DNA of 35,765 nucleotides, taken from NCBI RefSeq assembly GCF_016652235.1, contig NZ_JAEPKU010000035.1, positions 1-35,765 of the forward strand. Reading direction: 5' to 3'. The DNA is from Dysgonomonas sp. Marseille-P4677. Its GTDB lineage: Bacteria > Bacteroidota > Bacteroidia > Bacteroidales > Dysgonomonadaceae. Both the position numbers and the translations under genes were made by a program. The notes under the pieces were generated by a model. That model saw only the letters and a list, made by a program, of their open reading frames with translations. It was not told the origin of the DNA and searched no databases. Below, in pieces: positions 1 through 7,382 of the stretch. Position 1 is the first letter of the stretch. Each line of letters begins with the position of its first letter.

Positions 1-1
1 G

Positions 2-733
2 TATAATACATCAATCTCTTATTTTAATAAAGTATTAGATATAAAAGAAAATGATATTGATTCACTTCATTACTTGGGTGTGATATCTGCTAATAACCAC
101 AAAAATGAGGATGCTATAAAATATTTTTTAAAAGCCTTGTCTTTTCAGCCTGACAATTTTGAAATATTGTTTAATATAGGATTAATATATTCTGATATTA
201 ACCAGAGATCAGAAGCATTAAAGTATCTCCATAGAGCATTGAAACTAAAACCAAATGATTATGAATTACTATATAATATTGGGAAATTATATAGATATAT
301 TGAAACGCCTGATGAATATAGTGCTATAAAATATCTAAAAAGGGCTCTATTATTAAAGCCAAATGATATTAGGATCTTGATGCATTTAGGTTATGCGCAT
401 AAATTCATCGCTGATTATAAAATGGCGATTTTTTATACTACAAAAGCACTAGAATTAGACCCCAAAGACTATTACGCTTTATTTAATCTTGGTTATCTAT
501 GGATTGCTGAAGGAAATTTTTCTAAGGCTAAGGGATATTTAGAACAAGCATATTTGTTACAAAATGATGACTTTGAAGTCTTAAGTAATCTTGGACTTGT
601 CAACTATGAGTTGAATCAACTACCTGACGCTGTTTCTTATTTTGAAAAAGCTTTAGAACTAGCTCCTGATGAGGAAAATATAAAACTCAACTTACAATGT
701 GCTTTAGAAAAGCTGAACAATTCTAATATATAA
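2..733 (+). CDS. TPR-repeat protein, 5' end outside the window
   Basis: The reading frame is open from the first bases of the window (frame starting at base 2) to TAA at 731-733, so the true start lies upstream and any internal TTG is probably not the start. The protein is a run of 34-residue tetratricopeptide repeats. Recurring signatures include A-x-K-Y-x-x-x-A-L-x-L-x-P-x-D and N-x-G-x-x-Y, for example AIKYFLKALSFQPDN and ALKYLHRALKLKPND; at least six repeats are visible. TPRs form alpha-solenoids that hold protein partners. No enzymatic domain, signal peptide or membrane segment is visible in the part present. Its partner and role cannot be told from here, and the neighbouring ATPase has its own promoter, so there is no evidence they work together. 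Confidence 0.85.
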   Translation, partial: YNTSISYFNKVLDIKENDIDSLHYLGVISANNHKNEDAIKYFLKALSFQPDNFEILFNIGLIYSDINQRSEALKYLHRALKLKPNDYELLYNIGKLYRYIETPDEYSAIKYLKRALLLKPNDIRILMHLGYAHKFIADYKMAIFYTTKALELDPKDYYALFNLGYLWIAEGNFSKAKGYLEQAYLLQNDDFEVLSNLGLVNYELNQLPDAVSYFEKALELAPDEENIKLNLQCALEKLNNSNI

Positions 734-830
734 TACATTTTAATTCTCTCGCTCTGAAACTATATCCATAAAAGAACTCTATCTACTATTAAAACAATCT
801 AATGTTTATTCAGGATATTAAAAAATATCC

Positions 831-838
831 TACCTTTG
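831..838 (+). promoter_or_regulatory. Bacteroidota-type -7 promoter box for the ATPase gene
   Basis: TACCTTTG is an exact match to the Bacteroidota -7 consensus TAnnTTTG. It lies 39 bases before the ATG of the ATPase gene, a normal leader length. No clear TTTG -33 element is present; TTTA near 804 is the closest. Confidence 0.6.
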
Positions 839-877
839 TAATGGCCATTATATTAATGTACGTTACGAAGATGCGAT

Positions 878-2188
878 ATGAAATTTTATAATAGAAATAT
901 AGAATTAGAGATTCTAGAAAAAAACTACCAACAATCAAAGGTAAACGCTTGCTTTACAGTGATGGTTGGAAGAAGACGGATAGGGAAAACAGCTCTTCTA
1001 TTAGAATCAGTGAAAGGGCAGAAATATCTGTACCTTTTTGTTTCTCGTAAAAACGAACAGTTACTATGTTCTCAATTTCAGGCTGATGCAGAAAAAATGC
1101 TAGGGCTTAAAATCTTCGGGACAATTACTCGTTTTAGAGATTTGTTTGAGCAGTTATTAGAATTTTCAACCAAGGAACATTATACATTGATTATAGATGA
1201 GTTTCAAGAGTTCGATAGTGTGAATTCTTCTATTTTCAGTGAAATTCAGAACCTCTGGGATCAGTATAAAGATCATGCTAAAATTAATTTTATTGCATGT
1301 GGTTCTATCTATTCTCTTATGATGAGAATTTTTGAAAATAGAAAGGAACCTTTATTTGGTCGCCTCACATCGAAGATTATCTTGCAACCTTTTGAAGTCA
1401 GTGTTATAAAGGAAATTCTAAATGATTATAATCCAAAATACACTTCTGAAGATTTACTATGCCTTTATATGTTAACTGGTGGGGTAGCAAAATATCTCGA
1501 ACTTTTGATGGATGCTGGAGCAACTACAGCCGAAACGATGCTGAATATGGTCGCTAGTGCAGATTCTCCATTCTTAGGGGAAGGAAAAGACTTACTTATA
1601 TCAGAGTTCGGTAAAGAGTATGGGACTTACTTTTCAATTATGCAATTGATCGCTTCGGGTAAAACGACGCAAAATGAAATAGATTCAATTATTGATAAAA
1701 ATACTGGGGCATATCTAGTAAATCTTGAAAATGAATATTCTTTAATCAGCAGAAATAAGCCGATGTTCTCGAAGCCTAATAGCCGAAAAACACGATGGAG
1801 TTTAAAAGACAACTATCTTCAATTTTGGTTTAGATTTATTTATCCTAACCAATCACTAATAGAAATAGGGCGATTCGATCTCCTTCGTGAGTATATCAAT
1901 AAAGGGTATGAACAGTACAGCGGATTGATTCTAGAAAAATACTTTAGAGCGAAGATAGCTCAAGAAGAACGCATTACTGAAATAGGAAGCTATTGGGATA
2001 ATAAAGGAGAAAACGAAATAGATATTATCGCTCTAAACGACTTTGATAAGGTAGCTTCTGTTATAGAAGTCAAGAGGAATCCTAAAAAAATAGATTTAGT
2101 GAAATTGCAAGGCAAAGCTGATTCCATTAAAAAGGAACTTGCTAAATACAAGCTGACTACTTATGGTCTTTCGATGGAAAACATGTAA
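878..2188 (+). CDS. AAA-type ATPase (ATPase_2) with DUF234/PD-(D/E)XK-like C-terminus
   Basis: The 436-residue protein has a Walker A motif GRRRIGKT at residues 31-38 and a Walker B-like LIIDEFQ at 104-110. A sensor-like strand follows (INFIACGS, 136-143), then the FGRL/PF region (160-172) typical of the ATPase_2 (PF01637) family. The C-terminal third matches the DUF234 style. It contains a possible nuclease-like core, with N-E-I-D near 379-382 and E-V-K-R at 397-400, the D...ExK layout of PD-(D/E)XK folds. The family is widespread in archaea and Bacteroidota, often in variable regions, and its function is poorly defined; links to mobile DNA or defence are inference. ATG at 878 follows a TAnnTTTG promoter. 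It is transcribed alone. Its nuclease activity is a guess from the motif. Confidence 0.85.
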   Translation: MKFYNRNIELEILEKNYQQSKVNACFTVMVGRRRIGKTALLLESVKGQKYLYLFVSRKNEQLLCSQFQADAEKMLGLKIFGTITRFRDLFEQLLEFSTKEHYTLIIDEFQEFDSVNSSIFSEIQNLWDQYKDHAKINFIACGSIYSLMMRIFENRKEPLFGRLTSKIILQPFEVSVIKEILNDYNPKYTSEDLLCLYMLTGGVAKYLELLMDAGATTAETMLNMVASADSPFLGEGKDLLISEFGKEYGTYFSIMQLIASGKTTQNEIDSIIDKNTGAYLVNLENEYSLISRNKPMFSKPNSRKTRWSLKDNYLQFWFRFIYPNQSLIEIGRFDLLREYINKGYEQYSGLILEKYFRAKIAQEERITEIGSYWDNKGENEIDIIALNDFDKVASVIEVKRNPKKIDLVKLQGKADSIKKELAKYKLTTYGLSMENM

Positions 2189-2220
2189 GTAACAAGACAA
2201 AAAGAATCGAATATTTTTCC

Positions 2221-2228
2221 TATATTTG
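2221..2228 (+). promoter_or_regulatory. Bacteroidota-type -7 box with no gene directly behind it
   Basis: TATATTTG is an exact TAnnTTTG match 33 bases after the ATPase stop. No credible reading frame follows for about 380 bases, but a strong hairpin with a T run ends at 2426, so the box could drive a short non-coding transcript. Confidence 0.5.
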
Positions 2229-2268
2229 TAATAGCAGTTTTGCAATAAGCGAGCGAAACGATGAAAAC

Positions 2269-2290
2269 AAATCGTGTGCTAAATCGTGTG
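2269..2290 (+). repeat. Tandem repeat of AAATCGTGTG, two units
   Basis: AAATCGTGTG occurs at 2269-2278 and again at 2281-2290, a 12-base period. It is absent from the second copy of this region near 9.26 kb. It could be a protein-binding repeat or part of a structured RNA. Confidence 0.6.
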
Positions 2291-2391
2291 GATTTGCAAT
2301 TTTAAGAAAATATAAAAAGTTGATTATCAAATAAAAGAGTATAAAAGTTCTCTTTCTGGTGGCACCACTTTTAGAGAAAGAAAAAAGAAGT

Positions 2392-2426
2392 AAACTCCTG
2401 AAATTCAATAGAATTCAGGAGTTTTT
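2392..2426 (+). terminator. Rho-independent terminator-like hairpin
   Basis: The arms AAACTCCTGAAATTC and GAATTCAGGAGTTT pair over 14 base pairs with one bulged A and an AATA loop, followed by a run of T at 2422-2426. In copy B at about 9294-9330 the stem is mutated and no longer perfect. Confidence 0.7.
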
Positions 2427-2470
2427 CATTTTCCCCAATACGCAAAAAACAGCAAATTTCGACCTACTTT

Positions 2471-2516
2471 GGTGGAGCAAAAGGTGGAGCAGATTTAAGG
2501 AGAATTTATCTCCACC
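2471..2516. repeat. GGTGGAGCA direct repeats with an inverted TCCACC partner
   Basis: GGTGGAGCA occurs at 2471-2479 and 2483-2491, and TCCACC, the complement of GGTGGA, is at about 2511-2516. Short repeats directly before a tyrosine integrase gene fit integrase arm-type or attachment sites; this is inference. Only the TCCACC element survives in copy B. Confidence 0.4.
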
Positions 2517-2608
2517 TTTTGGGTATATTAGTCGCTGATTGGCAGTGGTTTAAATTGCATAAACTTCACTCCATTTCCATAATTTTGTCTCACTTAAAAA
2601 GATGTAAA

Positions 2609-3205
2609 ATGATGGAAAGAAATTCGTTTAATGTTCTGTTCTTCCTAAAGAAAACAAAACTATTGAAGAATGGTGAAGCATCGGTATGTATGAGAATTAC
2701 CGTAAACAGAGTTCGAGTCGAAACAAACATTCGTAAAAGTATTAATCCTTCCCTATGGAATCAGGCGAAAGAGTGTTCTCGTGGCAAAGACCGCAAATCA
2801 AACGACCTGAATAAGTTTATTGATGAAGCTAGAATAAGGCTTTATAACATTCATCACGAACTAAAGGAAGAGGGATTACCTATTACTGCCGAAATTTTGC
2901 GGGATAAGTTCTTCTGCTTGGAAAAGAAAGAAGAACCTAAAACACTTATAGCCGTTTTTCAGGAGCATAATGATCGCTGTATGCAGTTAATTGGGAAAGA
3001 CTTCGCCTTGATAACTGTACGTCGTTATGAGAGCTGTAAACGCTATCTAGCAGAACTTATCAAGCTTAATTATAATCAAGACGACCTCCCTCTAAAAGAC
3101 ATCAACGGAGAATTTATTCGGACTTTCGACTTCTACCTGAAAACAGAAAAGGATTGTGCTCAAAATACGGTTATCCGTTTATTCTTTATCACAGATCTCA
3201 TTTAA
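2609..3205 (+). pseudogene. Tyrosine recombinase/integrase, truncated before its catalytic domain
   Basis: From ATG at 2609 the protein reads as the N-terminal Arm-DNA-binding domain of Bacteroidales integrases (SFNVLFFLKKTKL, then R-V-x-V-E-T-N and S-I-N-P-S-L-W-N-Q). A SAM-like core-binding domain follows (TVRRYESCKRYLAEL... FIRTFDFYL). It then stops about ten residues after the ending AQNTVIR. Family members are about 400 residues and carry the R...HxxR...Y catalytic domain; here that half is missing, so it cannot recombine DNA. Homology ends close to 3178, where the sequence becomes the tail of a GNAT gene on the other strand, so a deletion or rearrangement joined the two. An upstream in-frame TTG at 2519 is not needed. 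A shorter relic of the same gene is at 9473-9571. Confidence 0.85.
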
Positions 3206-3412
3206 AACCATATAAGACAGGATCTTTCCATTTTCAACTAAAACAAATCCTGTTTGATCTTTAAAATCCTTTTGTAGAATATCCATATTAGGATATTCGG
3301 AATCCCATTGATCTATTCCATTCAAGATCATATTTGTCTTAACATCATTTAAAACTTTTTCGATCTCATCCAAATCATCCGAATTTGATTTTCTAATAAT
3401 AGTTTGCGACAT
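3179..3412 (-). pseudogene. GNAT-family acetyltransferase, C-terminal half missing
   Basis: The 77-residue frame starts at ATG (3412) and resembles the first half of a GNAT N-acetyltransferase. It has an IRKSNSDDLDEI opening helix, the G-I-D-Q-W...Y-P block and strands GFVLVENGKILSYMVL. The acetyl-CoA binding R/Q-x-x-G-x-G/A motif and the C-terminal half (family length about 150-170) are absent. The frame ends at the junction with the convergent truncated integrase, so both genes lost their 3' ends in one event. An exact -7 box sits on its strand at 3462-3469. It is probably inactive. Confidence 0.65.
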
Positions 3413-3429
3413 AATTTTAAAGATAGAAG

Positions 3430-3441
3430 TAGTCTAGACTA
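3430..3441. repeat. Perfect 12-bp palindrome TAGTCTAGACTA
   Basis: It lies in the leader between the -7 box (3462-3469, minus strand) and the ATG of the broken GNAT gene. Its place fits an old operator, but a chance palindrome cannot be excluded. Confidence 0.3.
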
Positions 3442-3461
3442 ATTTAAAATTGTTAAAACAG

Positions 3462-3469
3462 CAAAGATA
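3462..3469 (-). promoter_or_regulatory. Bacteroidota-type -7 box for the broken GNAT gene
   Basis: On the minus strand the bases read TATCTTTG, an exact TAnnTTTG match, 50 bases upstream of the GNAT ATG. No -33 TTTG is evident. Confidence 0.45.
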
Positions 3470-3533
3470 TAATAGAAAATGAAATATTACCTTAATGGAG
3501 AAAAGGGGAATGAGAAAGTTCATAGGCTATATT

Positions 3534-3771
3534 TTAAGAATTAAGTAACATAGATATCTTTATATCAGGATTATGATATTGTAATCTGCCTTTGGATTTT
3601 CCTATATTTATTACATTCTGGGGGCACCAATGTACACATGCGTGACACGCAATATAATTCTTTCCCCCATTGAGGCTTGTCTTTCTCAATAGTTATATTA
3701 TTAACTGGACATAATTTTTTGCACCTATTACAGCTTATACAGTTATTTTCTAATTGCGACAAATCTGTCAA
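3534..3771 (-). pseudogene. EFR1-like double [4Fe-4S] ferredoxin remnant, frameshifted
   Basis: The first frame (to 3571) reads NNCISCNRCKKLCPVNNI, a clean CxxCxxCxxxCP cluster motif, followed by DKPQWGKELYC. At that cysteine the frame breaks. One frame over, the sequence resumes as CHACVHWCPQNVINIG, then GRLQYHNPDI and a TAA at 3534-3536. This is the second cluster and the characteristic end of EFR1-type proteins (ferrodoxin fused behind a flavodoxin domain). Only one base separates the two halves where six are expected, so about five bases appear lost. The N-terminal flavodoxin domain is also missing, as a TGA stands directly before the TTG at 3771. It is a double-damaged relic, probably dragged along in the rearranged segment. 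Confidence 0.7.
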
Positions 3772-3802
3772 TTGAATTCACCCTTTACGTCTAAATTAAC
3801 TA

Positions 3803-3842
3803 AAACTCATCATTTGTCTCATAAAAACTCCATTTCGTCTCA
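3803..3842. promoter_or_regulatory. Imperfect direct repeats, possible LytTR operator of the receptor gene
   Basis: AAACTC repeats at 3803-3808 and 3825-3830, CATTT at 3811 and 3831, and TCTCA at 3817 and 3838. The units are therefore about 20-22 bp apart, two helical turns. LytTR regulators bind paired direct repeats with about this spacing. The site lies 60-100 bases before the receptor ATG, and a LytTR gene is in the same cluster. Binding is inferred from spacing and context. Confidence 0.35.
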
Positions 3843-3902
3843 AAATTTCTAATGCAGTTTAGTATAGCCATACTTTTATGCCGGAAATTTTAAATAATAA
3901 TT

Positions 3903-6284
3903 ATGAATACAGAAAGAACAAGTAACAGGCTTAGGTGTATATATCAGCTTTGCATTTTATGCTCTCTATTTATACCACTAATTATCAGTGCTCAAAGTAA
4001 ATCACCTACCCAAACAGTCAGAGGTGTCGTTGTCGACAAATCTTCAGGAGCCCCATTAGCTTATGTGACAGTCGGATTACCAGATCTTCCTCAGATAGGA
4101 ACGATAACAGATGAAGATGGCAAATTTATATTGAAGAATATTCCCATCGGACGGCATGAGATACAGGCTACATTTGTAGGCTATGAATCGGTTACTGTTC
4201 GCGAAATAATGGTAACATCAGCAAAAGAGACTTTCTTGGAAATACAACTTAAAGAAAATATACATGAGTTAGAAGAAGTGGTTGTTACCAATCAGGCCAA
4301 TAAAAATCAGCCATTAAACAATATGGCTCTTTCGGGGGCACGAATGCTGAGCGTAGAAGAAGCAAGACGCTATGCAGGAGGGATGGACGATCCTGCACGT
4401 CTGGCAAGCTCTTTTGCCGGAGTATCACCAAGTGTAGGGAATAATGGGATATCCATACATGGTAATGCTCCCCACCTATTGCAGTGGAAGCTGGAAGATG
4501 TAGAAATACCTAATCCAAACCACTTTGCAGATATTTCTGTTTTGGGAGGAGGAGTATTATCGTCTCTTAGCAGTAATATATTGGGAAATTCAGATTTTTT
4601 CACCGGAGCTTTTCCTGCCGAATATAGTAATGCCGTATCGGGAGTATTTGATATGAAGATGAGAAACGGTAACAATCAGAAATATGAACATACCTTCCAA
4701 GCCGGGATATTAGGTATTGACTTTGCATCAGAAGGTCCTTTGAGCAAGAAGCATAATGCGTCCTATATCTTTAATTATCGCTATTCTACAACTTCCTTAT
4801 TAGGAAAAGTTGGAGGTGAAGTGGAAGAAGGATCGGATATTGATTATCAAGACTTAAATTTCAAGCTTAATTTCTCTACACAAAAAGCAGGAATATTTTC
4901 AGTATGGGCTACTGCTCTGATTGACAGTTATGAACAAATTCCTGATAAGGATAAAGATAAATGGAAAACCATGTTTGACAGAGGATATTCCGATTCTGAC
5001 CAGACAATGGCTGCCGGGGGTATTACCCATCGCTATTTCTTCGGGAATAATGCTCAATGGAAAAATACTATTGCTGCCACATATTCTAAAGGTAAAGCGA
5101 GTATGGACTTGAAAGATTTTGATGATAATGCAACACCTTACCTTACGTCTGACAACAGGTACACTAATCTGATATTTAAAAGTACGTTTACTAAAAAATT
5201 CAGTTCTCGTTTTACAAATATGACCGGATATACTAATACTAAGTTGTTTTATAAGATGGATCTTAGTATGGCTCCTCACGAGGGGTATGCTTTGGATAAT
5301 ATTTCTCAAGGAGATGGTAATACAAACTTGATTTCAGCTTATAACTCTTCATTGATCGGGCTGAGTGACAAGGTCGATTTAAGTATCGGGATAAATACTC
5401 AGACAATGACACTCAATAACGAATGGACAGTAGAGCCTCGTGCCTCTGTCAGATGGCAGTCGTCATCCAAGAGTGCGTTTGCCGTAGCTTATGGTTTATA
5501 TAGCCGCATGGAAAAAATGGATGTTTATTTCGTAAAAACAAAAGGTACAGCCGAAACCGAAAATAAGAAATTAGGATTCACCAAATCTCACCATCTGATG
5601 CTTACTTATGATTATAAAATCAGCGATGATATGCATCTTAAGATAGAGCCATATGCTCAATTCCTGTATGATGTTCCCGTAATGGCTGACAGTTCATATT
5701 CGGTTCTTAACCGTAGAGATTTCTGGGTTGAAGATCCGTTAGTAAATAAAGGGAAAGGAGAAAACTTCGGAGTAGATATAACTTTTGAGAAATATATGAC
5801 TAAAGGGCTTTATTATATGGTAACAGCATCACTTTTCGATTCCAGATATTGTGGAGGAGATGGTAAGTGGCATAGTACAAGATATAATCGGAATTATATT
5901 CTTAACGGGCTCATCGGCAAAGAATGGATGCTTGGTCGTAATAAGCAGAATGTATTAAGCGTAAACTTAAAACTAACATTGCAAGGAGGTGAGCGTTATT
6001 CACCTGTAGATGAAGAAGCGACAATGGCAACCCCTGATAAAGAAGTACAATACGATGAAACGAAAGCTTTTTCGAGGCAATTTTCTCCAATGTTTTTGGC
6101 TAATTATTCCATCAGCTATAAAATGAATAAGAAGAAAGTTTCGCATGAATTCGCAATTCAGGGAGTAAATGCTACAGGATATAAAGAATATTACGGACAC
6201 GAATATAACACAAAGAAGAATACTATTGAACCGTATACAGGAGCAACGATTTTAACAAATATCAGCTATAAAATTCAATTCTAG
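3903..6284 (+). CDS. TonB-dependent outer-membrane receptor with carboxypeptidase-like N-domain
   Basis: The 793-residue protein has a signal peptide (about residues 1-30, ending ISAQ) and a carboxypeptidase regulatory-like beta-sandwich (about 40-115; VRGVVVDKSSGAPLAYVTV, then TDEDGKFILKNIPIG). A TonB-box-like acidic stretch ELEEVVVT comes next (about 126-134), then a plug and a long beta-barrel ending in an aromatic residue (YKIQF), as usual for outer-membrane barrels. It is shorter than SusC proteins (about 1000) and has no SusD beside it, so it is not part of a classical Sus pair. The substrate cannot be read from sequence; a metal complex, peptide or small molecule are all possible. The three regulator genes follow after 54 bases, and direct repeats upstream suggest control by them. 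Confidence 0.85.
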   Translation: MNTERTSNRLRCIYQLCILCSLFIPLIISAQSKSPTQTVRGVVVDKSSGAPLAYVTVGLPDLPQIGTITDEDGKFILKNIPIGRHEIQATFVGYESVTVREIMVTSAKETFLEIQLKENIHELEEVVVTNQANKNQPLNNMALSGARMLSVEEARRYAGGMDDPARLASSFAGVSPSVGNNGISIHGNAPHLLQWKLEDVEIPNPNHFADISVLGGGVLSSLSSNILGNSDFFTGAFPAEYSNAVSGVFDMKMRNGNNQKYEHTFQAGILGIDFASEGPLSKKHNASYIFNYRYSTTSLLGKVGGEVEEGSDIDYQDLNFKLNFSTQKAGIFSVWATALIDSYEQIPDKDKDKWKTMFDRGYSDSDQTMAAGGITHRYFFGNNAQWKNTIAATYSKGKASMDLKDFDDNATPYLTSDNRYTNLIFKSTFTKKFSSRFTNMTGYTNTKLFYKMDLSMAPHEGYALDNISQGDGNTNLISAYNSSLIGLSDKVDLSIGINTQTMTLNNEWTVEPRASVRWQSSSKSAFAVAYGLYSRMEKMDVYFVKTKGTAETENKKLGFTKSHHLMLTYDYKISDDMHLKIEPYAQFLYDVPVMADSSYSVLNRRDFWVEDPLVNKGKGENFGVDITFEKYMTKGLYYMVTASLFDSRYCGGDGKWHSTRYNRNYILNGLIGKEWMLGRNKQNVLSVNLKLTLQGGERYSPVDEEATMATPDKEVQYDETKAFSRQFSPMFLANYSISYKMNKKKVSHEFAIQGVNATGYKEYYGHEYNTKKNTIEPYTGATILTNISYKIQF

Positions 6285-6338
6285 AAATTTTATTGGAGAA
6301 TATATATATCTTAGAACTCTCTTACTCAAACTTAAACG

Positions 6339-7379
6339 ATGTATCAACGATCTTTTATATATCATTTTTTATTGACTCCCAGATATAAAATATGGAGGTA
6401 TCTGGGGCTAGTTATCTTTTTTATTATTGTTTCTCTCAATCAAACTCTTGCCGGTTATAATGAGATCATGCCTTCAATAGAGGATAGTGTATATTGGATT
6501 ATAGCAGCAACTATACTGGTTTATATAGTAGGTATATGTTTGGTATTAAGCAAGTTTCGAAGATATTTGTCATCGGGAAAATATATACAGTTTGTCTTCT
6601 GGATTATTTGCTGTTCCCTTCTTTTTATGATAATACCAAATACTGTATATTTAACATATGAAGATGGTTATAGCTTGTCATCACCGAGATTTCTGATTGA
6701 TAATTTATCTGCTTTTGTAACCTATATTTTATGTATTCTAGGTGTTATTATTCCTGTTTTTTTAAGAAATTGGATGTTATCGAATCAACGTCTCAGCCAA
6801 CTGAAAATTAAGCAGAAACTATCACAGGTAGAACAATTAAAAGAACAGGTAAATCCTGCGTCTTTCTTTAAGATACTCAATAGAAGTCGGTCACTGGTAA
6901 AGTCAGAGCCTGACTTAGCTTCATTAATGCTTATGAAGCTAAGTCAATTGCTCCGATATCAGTTATACGACTGCAATAGGTCACAAGTCTTACTTAGTGC
7001 CGAAATATCATTTCTTGAGAATTTTCTTAAACTGGAAAAGTTATATTCTTCAAAATTCGACTATGCGATTGATGTAAAAGGAAATATAGACGGAGTTTTT
7101 ATTTTTCCTTCTATTCTTTTGCCTTATGTCCAAAGCATAATCAATTCTCTTGATAACAAAGAAGATCTTCTGATTATTGACATTCAGATAATCAATTCAA
7201 ATAAGGATGTTTATATTACGCTCCATGCGCATGGTATTGATAACATAGCCTTGTTAGAGAAGGAATTATTAAAGGTGCAAGAGCGTCTTAATACTTTATA
7301 TGGAGAACATTATACGTTGACTGTAAGAGATAATCAACCGATAGGTGAGATAGAAATAATATTACAATTGGAGGAATAA
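6339..7379 (+). CDS. LytS-type histidine kinase homologue, catalytically degenerate (pseudokinase)
   Basis: The 346-residue protein has four predicted membrane segments (about 20-37, 51-70, 83-103, 122-143) and then a His_kinase (PF06580)-like domain. The canonical phosphoacceptor box QINPHFLFN reads QVNPASFFK at residues 170-178, so the histidine is alanine 174 and the final asparagine is lysine. The ATP-binding N-box that should read ENAxxH is replaced by PYVQSIINS, and no GxGLxN box is found. Other conserved parts remain (LSQLLRYQLYD; LSAEISFLENFLKLEKL). It is intact, uses ATG and is separated by only three bases from an active-looking paralogue, so it is probably expressed and works as a non-catalytic partner or sensor subunit. 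Decay after duplication is the alternative. Confidence 0.8.
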   Translation: MYQRSFIYHFLLTPRYKIWRYLGLVIFFIIVSLNQTLAGYNEIMPSIEDSVYWIIAATILVYIVGICLVLSKFRRYLSSGKYIQFVFWIICCSLLFMIIPNTVYLTYEDGYSLSSPRFLIDNLSAFVTYILCILGVIIPVFLRNWMLSNQRLSQLKIKQKLSQVEQLKEQVNPASFFKILNRSRSLVKSEPDLASLMLMKLSQLLRYQLYDCNRSQVLLSAEISFLENFLKLEKLYSSKFDYAIDVKGNIDGVFIFPSILLPYVQSIINSLDNKEDLLIIDIQIINSNKDVYITLHAHGIDNIALLEKELLKVQERLNTLYGEHYTLTVRDNQPIGEIEIILQLEE

Positions 7380-7382
7380 TAT

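Larger units (their letters stand above)
2236..2426 (+). ncRNA. Candidate small RNA between a promoter and a terminator
   Basis: A transcript starting about 7 bases after the TATATTTG box and ending at the terminator at 2392-2426 would be about 190 nt. Inside it are a tandem 12-base repeat (2269-2290), the near-palindrome TGGTGGCACCA (2357-2367) and the flanking complementary arms TTCTCT/AGAGAA. No protein-coding frame fits. The same GTGGCACCA-to-hairpin part recurs in decayed form at 9261-9330, also just before an integrase remnant, so this may instead be an integration or attachment region. The remaining bases up to the integrase start (2427-2608) hold only the direct repeats listed separately. 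Confidence 0.3.
2357..2699 (+). repeat. Long direct repeat, copy A (integrase upstream region and 5' end)
   Basis: This stretch is repeated in the same orientation, with drift, at 9261-9563. Shared blocks include GTGGCACCA, the hairpin around 2392-2426, TTTATCTCCACCTTTTGGGT and about 90 bases of integrase coding sequence. Copy B lacks about 35 bases present here around 2460-2497. The two copies bracket a 6.6-kb segment. Confidence 0.85.

Noticed and set aside
2519-2608. Longer integrase start at TTG (2519)
   Set aside because: The added residues do not resemble integrases. Copy B preserves the ATG-ATG start, and the family begins at the ATG at 2609/2612.
4899-5309. 136-codon open frame on the minus strand inside the TonB receptor gene
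   Set aside because: It is antisense to a well-supported gene, has no recognisable domain and is rich in unlikely residue runs; it is a shadow frame.
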